Below, piece by piece: positions 33,701-41,989 of a DNA stretch of 64,000 nt. The stretch comes from an uncultured Oscillospiraceae bacterium (GTDB lineage: Bacteria; Bacillota; Clostridia; Oscillospirales; Acutalibacteraceae), in the NCBI GenBank assembly GCA_902492455.1, contig CABULH010000016.1, positions 24,680-88,679 of the forward strand, in the 5' to 3' direction. How positions within the stretch are numbered: position 1 is the stretch's first letter; each line of letters starts with the position of its first letter. Made by a program: the position numbers and the translations under genes. Under the pieces are notes generated by a model. It saw only the letters and a list, made by a program, of their open reading frames with translations, searched no databases and was not told the origin of the DNA.

Positions 33701-34786
33701 ATGGTCGTCCGGGAACTGGAGACAGAAGGATTCCGGAATCTGACGTCCGGCCGCTTTCGTCCGGGATCAGGCGTCAATATTCTTCACGGTGATAACGCCC
33801 AGGGAAAGACCAATCTTCTGGAAGCCATCTGGCTTTTTACCGGCGGCCGCAGCTTTCGGGGAGCCCGGGACGCGGAATTGCCGGCCTTTGACGGAGCAGG
33901 AGCGTCCCTATCCATGACTTTTCACGCCCAGGAAAGGGAGCAGGAAGCAGCTATCCGCATTGAAAAACGAAGGATCGCAACTTTGAACGGACTGTCCCTC
34001 CCGACCGCCTCCAAATTGGCTGGGATCTTCTGTGCCGTGGTTTTTTCTCCTTCACATCTTTCTCTGATTAAGGATGGACCGGAGGAGCGGCGGCGATTCA
34101 TTGATACCGCTTACTGCCAGCTGCGGCCGGGTTATATAGCCACGTTAGCTGAGTATCAGAGGGCTTTGGTTCAACGCAACGCGCTGCTGAAGGCAATTCG
34201 GAAGGATGGAGCGGATCCGGATCTGCTGGATATATGGGATCGGCGGCTGGCAGAATACGGCAGCCGGGTGACGGCAGCCCGAACCGCTTATTGCCGGCGG
34301 ATTGCCGGGCCGGCGGAAGAAATCTATGCCGGGCTTTCCGGCGGCCGGGAGACATTGTCATTAGAATACATGGTTTCTGGTGGAGAAAGCGGATCGGCGG
34401 CGGAGCTGGAGGAACGGCTGCGGCAACGGCGACAGACGGATATTGCCGCAGGATTCACTACGGTTGGCCCTCATCGGGACGATCTTCATGTGGGCATCGG
34501 CGGCTTGGCCGCCCGGGTTTACGGGTCCCAGGGCCAGCAGCGTTCAGCGGTGTTGGCGTTGAAAATGGCTGAGGCCTCGCTGCTGAAGGAAGTCACGGGG
34601 GAACAGCCCGTGGCACTGCTGGATGACGTCATGAGTGAACTGGACGTAAACCGGCAGGATTATGTTCTCAATCATATAGAGGGGTGGCAGGTGTTTATCA
34701 CTTGCTGTGAACCGGCGGCAGTGCTGCGCCTCACCGGCGGCAGCCTGTTCCGTGTGGAGAAGGGAATCATTACGCCGGAAACTTGA
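33701..34786 (+). CDS. recF: DNA repair protein RecF
   Basis: The product has 361 residues. Walker A is HGDNAQGKTNLLEAI, and the SMC-like signature and Walker B region are VYGSQGQQRSAVLALKMAE and ALLDDVMSELD. RecF helps load RecA at gapped DNA together with RecO and RecR. It follows the S4 gene in the standard origin cluster, 49 bases after its stop. Confidence 0.96.
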   Translation: MVVRELETEGFRNLTSGRFRPGSGVNILHGDNAQGKTNLLEAIWLFTGGRSFRGARDAELPAFDGAGASLSMTFHAQEREQEAAIRIEKRRIATLNGLSLPTASKLAGIFCAVVFSPSHLSLIKDGPEERRRFIDTAYCQLRPGYIATLAEYQRALVQRNALLKAIRKDGADPDLLDIWDRRLAEYGSRVTAARTAYCRRIAGPAEEIYAGLSGGRETLSLEYMVSGGESGSAAELEERLRQRRQTDIAAGFTTVGPHRDDLHVGIGGLAARVYGSQGQQRSAVLALKMAEASLLKEVTGEQPVALLDDVMSELDVNRQDYVLNHIEGWQVFITCCEPAAVLRLTGGSLFRVEKGIITPET

Positions 34787-34807
34787 TTCAATGGGGAGGA
34801 AAAGGGA

Positions 34808-35083
34808 GTGTATCTGCATCTGGGACAGGATACGGTGGTCCGGCTGGATGAGATTGTAGGAATCTTTGATATGGACACCTCCACTATCTCCAAACACAGC
34901 CGGCAATTTTTGACCGACGCGGAAAAAGGCGGCCGGATATTCAATGTTTCTATGGAACTGCCCAAGTCCTTTGTGGTTTGTGTGGATGAGGATGGTACGG
35001 AGACTGTTTATATATCGCAGATATCTTCAACCACCTTGTGCAAACGGACCGGATTCATGGATGGAATCGCCAATATAGGGTAG
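34808..35083 (+). CDS. remB: RemA/RemB-family regulator (DUF370)
   Basis: A GTG start after GGGAGGAAAAGGGA gives 91 residues. The sequence MYLHLGQDTVVRLDEIVGIFD and the block KSFVVCVDEDGTETVYISQISSTTL are diagnostic for the family. RemA in B. subtilis is a DNA-binding activator of matrix genes; RemB lies between recF and gyrB, as here. Its targets in this organism are unknown. Confidence 0.93.
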   Translation: MYLHLGQDTVVRLDEIVGIFDMDTSTISKHSRQFLTDAEKGGRIFNVSMELPKSFVVCVDEDGTETVYISQISSTTLCKRTGFMDGIANIG

Positions 35084-35154
35084 CGCAGAAAGATAGAAAG
35101 CACACAGGCAATGAGAAAAAGGGCGCCGATGCGCCGACGGAGGGTTATTATCCA

Positions 35155-37122
35155 ATGAGTACAGAAGAAGAGCTGCAGGAACAGGAACTGGAAAACAGCA
35201 TGGTGAGGGCGGAAAACAAGCCCTATGACGAAAGCCAGATCCAGGTACTGGAGGGGCTGGAGGCTGTCCGGAAGCGTCCGGGTATGTACATTGGCTCCAC
35301 TGGACCAAAAGGCCTGCACCATCTGGTATATGAAATTGTGGACAACTCCATCGATGAAGCGCTGGCGGGCTTCTGCACCCATATTGAAGTGGAAATTCTG
35401 CCTGGTGATGTGATCACCGTACGGGATAACGGCCGCGGCATTCCGGTGGGTATCAATGAAAAGCTGGGCATCCCCACCGTGACGGTGGTGCTGACGGTGC
35501 TCCATGCAGGCGGTAAATTTGGCGGCAGCGGCTACAAAGTTTCCGGCGGTCTCCACGGCGTGGGTTCCTCTGTGGTTAACGCCCTGTCCGAATGGATGGA
35601 AGTGGAAATTTCCAGAGATGGAAAGGTATATGCCCAGCGGATGGAACGGGGCATACCGGTTAACGAGCTGTCGGTTATCGGCGAATCCGAGCATACAGGT
35701 ACCTTTATCCGCTTTAAAGCGGATGCAGAAATCTTTACCGAAACCACCGAATATGATTTTGAAGTGCTGCAGAAGCGGCTGCGGGAGCAGGCTTTCCTCA
35801 ACGCGGGATTAAAGATCACCCTCACCGACCGGCGTGATCCGGAACATGAAGTGGAAGAGGTATATTGTTATGAGGGGGGAATCTCCTCCTTCGTGGAGTT
35901 TATGAACAGGACCCGGGGAAATCAGGTGTTGCATCCCCAGGTGATTCATATCTCTACCACCGACGGGGACTCCATTGCGGAGGTGGCTCTGCAGTATAAC
36001 GAAAGTTATAATGAGAGCATTGTTTCCTTTGCCAACAATATTCACACGGTGGACGGCGGTACCCATGAAACGGCTTTTAAGAATGCCATCAACCGCATTT
36101 TGAACGATTATGCCCGCAAGCATGGTATGCTCAAGGATAACGACGCCAATCTCAAGGGAGACGATGTACGGGAGGGCTTGACGGCAGTTATCAGCGTAAA
36201 ACTCAAGGACGCTCAGTTTGAAGGACAAACCAAGGCCAAATTGGGAAATACGGCTATCGGGACGCTGGTGAATACCCTGATGAACGAGAAGCTGGTGCCC
36301 TTCCTAGAGGAAAACCCGTCTGTGGCCAAGGCTGTATTGGAGAAATCCATCAATGCGGCCCGGGTGCGGGAAGCGGCCCAGAAAGCCAGGGAATTGGCGC
36401 GAAAAAAAAGCGGTCTTTCCTCCACCCGCATGCCGGAAAAGCTGGCGGACTGCATCTGGAGCGATATGGAACGCACAGAACTGTATATCGTTGAGGGAGA
36501 TTCCGCCGGCGGCTCGGCCATCCAGGGCCGGGACCGCAATTTCCAGGCGATTCTGCCCCTGTGGGGCAAGATGCTCAACGTAGAAAAAGCCCGGCTGGAT
36601 AAGGTTTACGGCAATGAGAAGCTGATTCCCATTGTCATCGCCTTGGGCTGTGGGATTGGAGACGATTTCGATCTGTCCAAGCTCCGGTACGGCAAGGTGA
36701 TTATTATGGCCGATGCCGATGTGGACGGCTCTCATATCCGAACCTTGCTGCTGACCTTTTTCTTCCGTTATATGCGGCCGCTGGTAGACGAGGGGCATAT
36801 CTATATTGCCCAGCCGCCTCTGTTTAAGGTTTCCAAGGGCAAACAGGTGCGTTATGCCTTCTCCGATGAGGAGAGAGATCGTTATATCGCTGAATTTGGC
36901 GGTAATGCTGATATTCAGCGGTATAAGGGCCTTGGTGAAATGGATCCGGAACAATTGTGGGAAACCACCATGGATCCCGCCTTCCGCACCATGCTCAAGG
37001 TGGAATTGGAGGATGCGGCCGCGGCGGACGAGGCATTTACCATTTTGATGGGAGACAAGGTGGAGCCGCGTAAGGAATTTATTGAACGCAACGCCAAATA
37101 TGTCAGCAACCTGGATATCTGA
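35155..37122 (+). CDS. gyrB: DNA gyrase subunit B
   Basis: A start at MSTEEELQEQELEN after GGAGGG gives 655 residues. ATPase motifs include YEIVDNSIDEALAG and GGLHGVGSSVVNALS, with the Toprim motif EGDSAGGSA and DADVDGSHI. In the quinolone-determining segment the usual Lys/Arg before GK is Trp (LPLWGKMLNVEKAR), and SAIQG replaces the more common SAKQG. Together with GyrA it introduces negative supercoils. The two genes are separated here by five membrane-protein genes. Confidence 0.97.
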   Translation: MSTEEELQEQELENSMVRAENKPYDESQIQVLEGLEAVRKRPGMYIGSTGPKGLHHLVYEIVDNSIDEALAGFCTHIEVEILPGDVITVRDNGRGIPVGINEKLGIPTVTVVLTVLHAGGKFGGSGYKVSGGLHGVGSSVVNALSEWMEVEISRDGKVYAQRMERGIPVNELSVIGESEHTGTFIRFKADAEIFTETTEYDFEVLQKRLREQAFLNAGLKITLTDRRDPEHEVEEVYCYEGGISSFVEFMNRTRGNQVLHPQVIHISTTDGDSIAEVALQYNESYNESIVSFANNIHTVDGGTHETAFKNAINRILNDYARKHGMLKDNDANLKGDDVREGLTAVISVKLKDAQFEGQTKAKLGNTAIGTLVNTLMNEKLVPFLEENPSVAKAVLEKSINAARVREAAQKARELARKKSGLSSTRMPEKLADCIWSDMERTELYIVEGDSAGGSAIQGRDRNFQAILPLWGKMLNVEKARLDKVYGNEKLIPIVIALGCGIGDDFDLSKLRYGKVIIMADADVDGSHIRTLLLTFFFRYMRPLVDEGHIYIAQPPLFKVSKGKQVRYAFSDEERDRYIAEFGGNADIQRYKGLGEMDPEQLWETTMDPAFRTMLKVELEDAAAADEAFTILMGDKVEPRKEFIERNAKYVSNLDI

Positions 37123-37153
37123 TAATCGGTAAGCCGAAAAGGCGGGTGAGAAG

Positions 37154-37663
37154 ATGGAACAGCCGGCGGAAGGCACATTTACAGCGCTGTGGCGTTATCA
37201 GCTGACGGAAGATGAGATCTACGACGGATTGCGGCGCAGCGGCGTCCGACGGGCGGGTCCCACCCGGGACTGGTTGCAGACAGCGGTGCTGGGGCTGGTA
37301 GCCGTGTTCTGTATCATCGCTTTTTTCGGCGGTGGAATGCAGGAATGGGGATCTCTTACCATTGCGGTGCTGGCCTGTGCTCTGATCGCAGTGTTGTGGA
37401 TTGTCCCCTCTCTGCGCTTCCGTTACGAAGCGCGGGAGATCGCCGCCCGGGAGAAAACACTGACAGTCCATATGGATGAAGAAGGCATCGCCTTTGGTGA
37501 AAACGCGGAAACGGTTTTTCCTTACGGCAGTTTTCCCGTGCGGGTATATGAGGACATGATGATCTGTGAGCTGCCGGGGATGCAGATGTTTTTTCTTCCC
37601 CGCCGCGCCTCTGCGGATGAGATGCAGTGGCGGGAAGCCGTCCGACGGCTGGAAAGGCTTTAA
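37154..37663 (+). CDS. YcxB-like membrane protein, copy 1
   Basis: The product has 169 residues. A cytoplasmic N-terminus (about 1-40) precedes two closely spaced membrane helices (about 42-60 and 67-84) and a soluble C-terminal domain of beta strands ending in a helix (LTVHMDEEGIAFGENAETVFPYG, then MFFLPRRASADEMQWREAVRRL). The FLPRR-helix ending resembles the YcxB C-terminal domain, a PH-like fold of unknown function. It begins 31 bases after gyrB and is probably co-transcribed with it. It is the shortest of five related neighbours. Confidence 0.65.
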   Translation: MEQPAEGTFTALWRYQLTEDEIYDGLRRSGVRRAGPTRDWLQTAVLGLVAVFCIIAFFGGGMQEWGSLTIAVLACALIAVLWIVPSLRFRYEAREIAAREKTLTVHMDEEGIAFGENAETVFPYGSFPVRVYEDMMICELPGMQMFFLPRRASADEMQWREAVRRLERL

Positions 37664-37693
37664 TGCGGATAAACGCAGACAGGAGATGACGCC

Positions 37694-38257
37694 ATGCAGA
37701 CCGAAACGCCGCCCCGCGCGGAGTTCGAGGTAAAATTGGAGAAGAAAGAATATATCGCGGCGGCGCTGATCGGCGCCCGCCGCAGCGGTGCGCTGCGGTC
37801 TGCGCCCTTAGTGGTGGTGGTTTCTCTGGTGTTGTTGGCGGCGGGAATGTTGACTATGAATTGGTTTCAGGCAACCTCTACCATTTTGGTGCCGGTGGTT
37901 ATGTGCCTTTCCTGCCCATTGCTGCTGATCCTGTTTTTTGGGGTGGAGCCGGGCGGCGTGCGAAAACGGGCGGCAGCGGATTTCGTCACTTTTGATGAAT
38001 TGCTGCAGCCGGCTACCGTGCGGTTGTATGCGGATAATGCTGTGACCGTTACACCCACTCTTACACTGTATGACCAATATGCTCTTATCCGGGAATGTGT
38101 GGAAACACCGGATCTGGTGATACTGATTAAGGATCGAGAGCGGCAGCTGGTAATTCCTAAACGCTGTCTCCCAACGGAAAAGCGGGAGGAAATTCTGGAG
38201 TTTCTCCGGCTGACCTTTATCCGGCGCCGCCGGGTGATGCGCAGCTGGCTGTTCTGA
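37694..38257 (+). CDS. YcxB-like membrane protein, copy 2
   Basis: The product has 187 residues after an AGGAGATGACGCC ribosome site. The best match of the group to the YcxB pattern: two membrane helices (about 38-57 and 62-80), then a soluble domain with VRLYADNAVTVTP, YALIRECVETPDLVILI and the ending LVIPKRCLPTEKREEILEFL. The last segment is the IPKR-plus-helix hallmark. It belongs to the tandem array between gyrB and gyrA. Biochemical role unknown. Confidence 0.72.
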   Translation: MQTETPPRAEFEVKLEKKEYIAAALIGARRSGALRSAPLVVVVSLVLLAAGMLTMNWFQATSTILVPVVMCLSCPLLLILFFGVEPGGVRKRAAADFVTFDELLQPATVRLYADNAVTVTPTLTLYDQYALIRECVETPDLVILIKDRERQLVIPKRCLPTEKREEILEFLRLTFIRRRRVMRSWLF

Positions 38258-38283
38258 CAAGCTGGGAGACGGGAGGTAACGGT

Positions 38284-38832
38284 ATGAAGCAGGAAAAAAG
38301 CGGAACGCTGGCTTTCAGTGTGCTTTTAACCAAGGATGAATATGTGCAGACCACTGCCCGCATTCAGCAGGAAGCCCGCAGCAGAAATTTGCCTCTGCCT
38401 ACGGCAGTAGGCGCGCTGCTGACAGCTATGGGGATAGCCGGACTGTTTTTCGGGGACGCCATTTCCCTATCTCCTTTTGCCGCAGGTTGTCTGGTGCTGT
38501 TGGGATTGTTTTTTGTCTGCTTCGACGGTTTGATTGCGCCGATTCTGGACCGGGCTGCCGCCGCCCGGGAATATGATGAGAAAGACGAACTGCGCATGGC
38601 GAATCTGTACACCTTTGAGGGTGACAGCGTCCATGTGAAAAATGGCCGGATGGAAGGAAAACTCCCCCTGCGTCTGGCCACCCGCTGGCAAAGGTCAGCG
38701 GATCTTTACAGCTTATCCTTCGGCCGGGAATGCCATGTGATGATTCCCCGGCGGCTGATGAATGAGGATCAGGACCACGCCCTGCTGGCATTGCTGGAAC
38801 AGGAGGCGCCTGGTCGGAAAAGCGGCCGGTGA
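38284..38832 (+). CDS. YcxB-like membrane protein, copy 3
   Basis: The product has 182 residues after GGGAGGTAACGGT. An N-terminal segment (LAFSVLLTKDEYVQTTARIQQEARSR) resembles the start of copy 2. Two membrane helices follow (about 42-58 and 61-82), then the soluble domain with LYTFEGDSVHVKNG, DLYSLSFGRECHVMIPRRLMNEDQDHALLALL. The IPRR-helix end is conserved. It is spaced 26 bases from copy 2. Confidence 0.7.
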   Translation: MKQEKSGTLAFSVLLTKDEYVQTTARIQQEARSRNLPLPTAVGALLTAMGIAGLFFGDAISLSPFAAGCLVLLGLFFVCFDGLIAPILDRAAAAREYDEKDELRMANLYTFEGDSVHVKNGRMEGKLPLRLATRWQRSADLYSLSFGRECHVMIPRRLMNEDQDHALLALLEQEAPGRKSGR

Positions 38833-38924
38833 CCGGCATAGCCCTATCCAACGGTTGAGAACAACCCTTGGGCTGAGGGGCGGATTTTTGGGGTGGTTTG
38901 TGGAAAGTAGGTGGCCCTTTGCAA

Positions 38925-40082
38925 ATGGAAGTCAATCCTGTACCTCCTTCCTGGCAGAGGGAGCAGGGATATACATTGGATTTCCCGGTGGATCTAAGCC
39001 GGGAAGATTACATTGAGTTCAATTTATTGGTGGCTAAGACCAAAGGAGTGCTGCGGCATTATCGGGAGATGCTGATTTTTGGCGGTTTCCTGATGGTGAT
39101 ATCCATTGGAATACTGGTTTTGCAAAAGCTCCGTTTTGGACAGGTGAGTCTGGCGGCCGTGCTGATGATGCTGATCTTTCTGCTGTTGGTGGGAGGGCCG
39201 CTGGCCGGTTTGCCCGGACATCTGCGGCGGGGAGCGGCAACGGCTTATGACCGCACGGTTGAACAGGGATATCGCTATGCCGGACGTGTACAGCTGGAGG
39301 AAAACCGCATTCGCAAAACCGGCAGTTCCAGCGCGGTTGCTATTCAGCTGGACGAAAGGGCCGCTATGATTGAAAGCCGCAATATGCTGGTTATCCTGTC
39401 ACCCGGCAGCAGGGCCATTGTAATTCCCGCCCGTTATCTGAGTCGGGAGAATGCCGCTGTATTGCTGCAGCGGCTCAGAAATGCAGTGAAAGGGGAAAAT
39501 CAAAAAGTCTTTTCCCCCCTCCTTCCTGCTGTTCGCCAAGAGGCAGAAAAAATGGTGTTGGAGGAAGACGACGACAACAACAGAGAAACAGAACCACTGA
39601 CATTGGAGATACAGTACACGAGTCAAGAGTTTTACATGCTGCTGGCCGACCGGGCGCTGCGCACATTTCTAAAGAGGCTGCCTTTCTACAGTGCGTTCGC
39701 AGTGATCGCAGGCGTTCTCTGCGGCTTGGCAGCAGGTGTATTATGGGGCATCGCCATCGGTGTGTGCATTCTGTCTGCGGTATATCTGTTGAGTGTGGAG
39801 GGTGGCCGGCTGCGGGCGAAAAAATTGACCGCAGGCTTAACGAAAGAGAACATGACCTTACGACTGGTCTTGACAGAAAATGGACTGCTGCTGCGCCGAC
39901 GAAACGGTGAGGAACGACGGATACCCTGGGATGCGGTAAAAAGGGCGGTGGCGCGGCCCAGCTGTGTGGAATTTACCGCCCGGGATACCTTCGTCCGGAT
40001 ACCCAGACGCTGTATTCCCGACATGGACAGATTGAAGGATTTAGTGGATGATCATATTCGGCCGGGAACCCGGCGGAATTGA
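38925..40082 (+). CDS. YcxB-like membrane protein with two modules, copy 4
   Basis: The ATG after GTAGGTGG gives 385 residues. The protein contains the 2-helix plus soluble-domain unit twice. The first unit ends at about residue 190 (SRAIVIPARYLSRENAAVLLQRL) and the second at the C-terminus (TFVRIPRRCIPDMDRLKDLVDDHI). An acidic linker (VLEEDDDNNRETEP) joins them. An internal duplication or fusion of two ancestral genes is the simplest reading. An in-frame TTG at 38898 is a less likely start. Confidence 0.7.
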   Translation: MEVNPVPPSWQREQGYTLDFPVDLSREDYIEFNLLVAKTKGVLRHYREMLIFGGFLMVISIGILVLQKLRFGQVSLAAVLMMLIFLLLVGGPLAGLPGHLRRGAATAYDRTVEQGYRYAGRVQLEENRIRKTGSSSAVAIQLDERAAMIESRNMLVILSPGSRAIVIPARYLSRENAAVLLQRLRNAVKGENQKVFSPLLPAVRQEAEKMVLEEDDDNNRETEPLTLEIQYTSQEFYMLLADRALRTFLKRLPFYSAFAVIAGVLCGLAAGVLWGIAIGVCILSAVYLLSVEGGRLRAKKLTAGLTKENMTLRLVLTENGLLLRRRNGEERRIPWDAVKRAVARPSCVEFTARDTFVRIPRRCIPDMDRLKDLVDDHIRPGTRRN

Positions 40083-40150
40083 AGCAAGGGGAGCTATATA
40101 CAGATACGAAATAATGATATTAACCAACAAAGGAAAGCGGGGGAATCGGT

Positions 40151-41890
40151 GTGGATTGGAAAGATTATCCCAATGAACAAGGCGGACCGGAAATGAATCG
40201 TCCGTCAGAAAATCCTGTGCAGCCACAACAACCGCAGACGCAATTTCAAAATTTGCAGGCGAACGCCCAGATGCATGTCACGGCGAATATTCCCGGCAAT
40301 CTGTCAGGGCAGGATAGGCCGCCGTATTGTCCGGAACAGAGTCCGCCGGCATCCGTGTATCCCTCGGCGGTAAACGGATATGCAGGAACGCCCTATCAGG
40401 CGCCTTATGGGGGGAATCCCTACGCTGCTTATCCGCTGCAGGGACAGCAGGTAACCACTGTATACTATACGGGTTCCGGTTATAATGGGCAGAATACCCC
40501 GGCAGTTCAGCCACCGGCGGCTCCTTCCTATCCCCCGCCAGCGGCGCCTCCGCAAGAGACGATCCCTCCATATGGATCACCACAGCCATATCATCAGCCG
40601 GTCTCTTATGGCCAGGGGGGCTATAGACCGGTTCCACAGGACCGGCCCCCGCAATCGCCGGCAGGCCCTGGGTATGGGCAGCCCTATCAGCAGCCCAATT
40701 ATCCGCCTCAGCCGTCGGCAGGCGGAAGGGGATACCCGGTTTATCCGCCCCAAGGACAGCCTCCGGTTTACAATGTTGTCTCCCGGCCGGTCTACGCGCC
40801 GCCGGCAGATCTGACAAAGCCGCTGATGGTCACCGGTTCCCGGCGGGTCACACCGGATCAATACAAGAGGCTGAACCAATTGGGAAGCGGATTGGTAACA
40901 GGATTTGTAATCGTTGCTTTGGCTCTGGCTTTTATACTGGGCATTATAACCATTCTTCTGTCCAATGCTTATGAAACCTCCGGTTTTATACTCACCATTG
41001 TCCTGGCAACAGCCTCGGAGGCGGCGGGAAGCATTCTGGCCGCAGTGCTGTCCGCCCGACGTGGCCGCGCCATTCGGGAGGCGTATGCCTGTGCCGAAGC
41101 CGCCGGGAATGGAGAATCTGTTCTGGAGATTTATCATGACCGGGTGGAATCGGTATCCTCCCGAGGCCGCAGCGTGGTGCCATTTTTGGGAGCGGTGCTG
41201 TGGGAGACTTCGGATATGCTGATCCTGGTGGGTCAGGGCGGTACTGTCGTTTGGCGGGCAGAAGATTTGACTCCGCAGGACGGACGGACCGTCAATCATA
41301 TTCTGATGCAGCGGGTGGGGCCGGGCTTCCGGCGAACAAAAGAACCTTTTGTTCCCTGCGCCCCCTTTCCCATGCCCCTGCCCACTATTCGCAATGACGA
41401 TGAGGTTCGGACGGTGGTGCGCACAGTGGATCCGGGAATTTCCATCGGGAAAACCATCGACGCAGGACTGGGGCGGATTATGCCCATTCTGGTGCCGTTG
41501 TTCACCATTTTGGGATTGTATCTGTCGGTTAATTTCGCCATCACCCCCAGTTTTACCGTAGATATCGCCCTGTTTGTGCTGCTTTGCTGGTGTATTGGCT
41601 TTTTGCTGGTGGTTGGAATCCTCGCTCTGGCGGGAGCAATACGGCGGAACAAATATCAGCCGGTTGACCGGGAAATGGCTTATGCCTTTACCCGTGACGG
41701 TATGGCTTGGCGTCGGGCGGGGGTAACGGTATTTATCCCCCACGCTTATATCAAAAAGCAGCTGCGCACCGACGGCGTGGAATTGAAAACACCCTATGGA
41801 AAGACGGTTATCTACTGGGAAGACGCCCAGGATCCCGCTGCGCTGCAGGAGGCTTTCAATCTCTCCGGTCCCAACGGCTGGGGAAATTGA
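40151..41890 (+). CDS. Pro/Gln/Tyr-rich membrane protein with two YcxB-like modules, copy 5
   Basis: A GTG start gives 579 residues; an ATG at 40193 is an alternative. The first 235 residues are a disordered Pro/Gln/Tyr/Gly-rich region (repeated YPPP, QPYHQP and YGQPYQQPNYPPQP-like strings). Two degenerate 2-helix plus soluble units follow (helices at about 255-275 and 282-300, then 438-455 and 462-485). The IPKR hallmark is replaced by VFIPHAYIKKQL. The cytoplasmic low-complexity head could mediate self-association or partner binding (inference). It is the last gene before gyrA. Confidence 0.65.
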   Translation: MDWKDYPNEQGGPEMNRPSENPVQPQQPQTQFQNLQANAQMHVTANIPGNLSGQDRPPYCPEQSPPASVYPSAVNGYAGTPYQAPYGGNPYAAYPLQGQQVTTVYYTGSGYNGQNTPAVQPPAAPSYPPPAAPPQETIPPYGSPQPYHQPVSYGQGGYRPVPQDRPPQSPAGPGYGQPYQQPNYPPQPSAGGRGYPVYPPQGQPPVYNVVSRPVYAPPADLTKPLMVTGSRRVTPDQYKRLNQLGSGLVTGFVIVALALAFILGIITILLSNAYETSGFILTIVLATASEAAGSILAAVLSARRGRAIREAYACAEAAGNGESVLEIYHDRVESVSSRGRSVVPFLGAVLWETSDMLILVGQGGTVVWRAEDLTPQDGRTVNHILMQRVGPGFRRTKEPFVPCAPFPMPLPTIRNDDEVRTVVRTVDPGISIGKTIDAGLGRIMPILVPLFTILGLYLSVNFAITPSFTVDIALFVLLCWCIGFLLVVGILALAGAIRRNKYQPVDREMAYAFTRDGMAWRRAGVTVFIPHAYIKKQLRTDGVELKTPYGKTVIYWEDAQDPAALQEAFNLSGPNGWGN

Positions 41891-41989
41891 TGCGCAACGG
41901 ATGGACAGAAGAATCCGCTTGATTGACAGAAATCCAGAATCATGAATCACAATGTGCCACTGGACGGGCACGGAAAGGCTTGACGCAGA

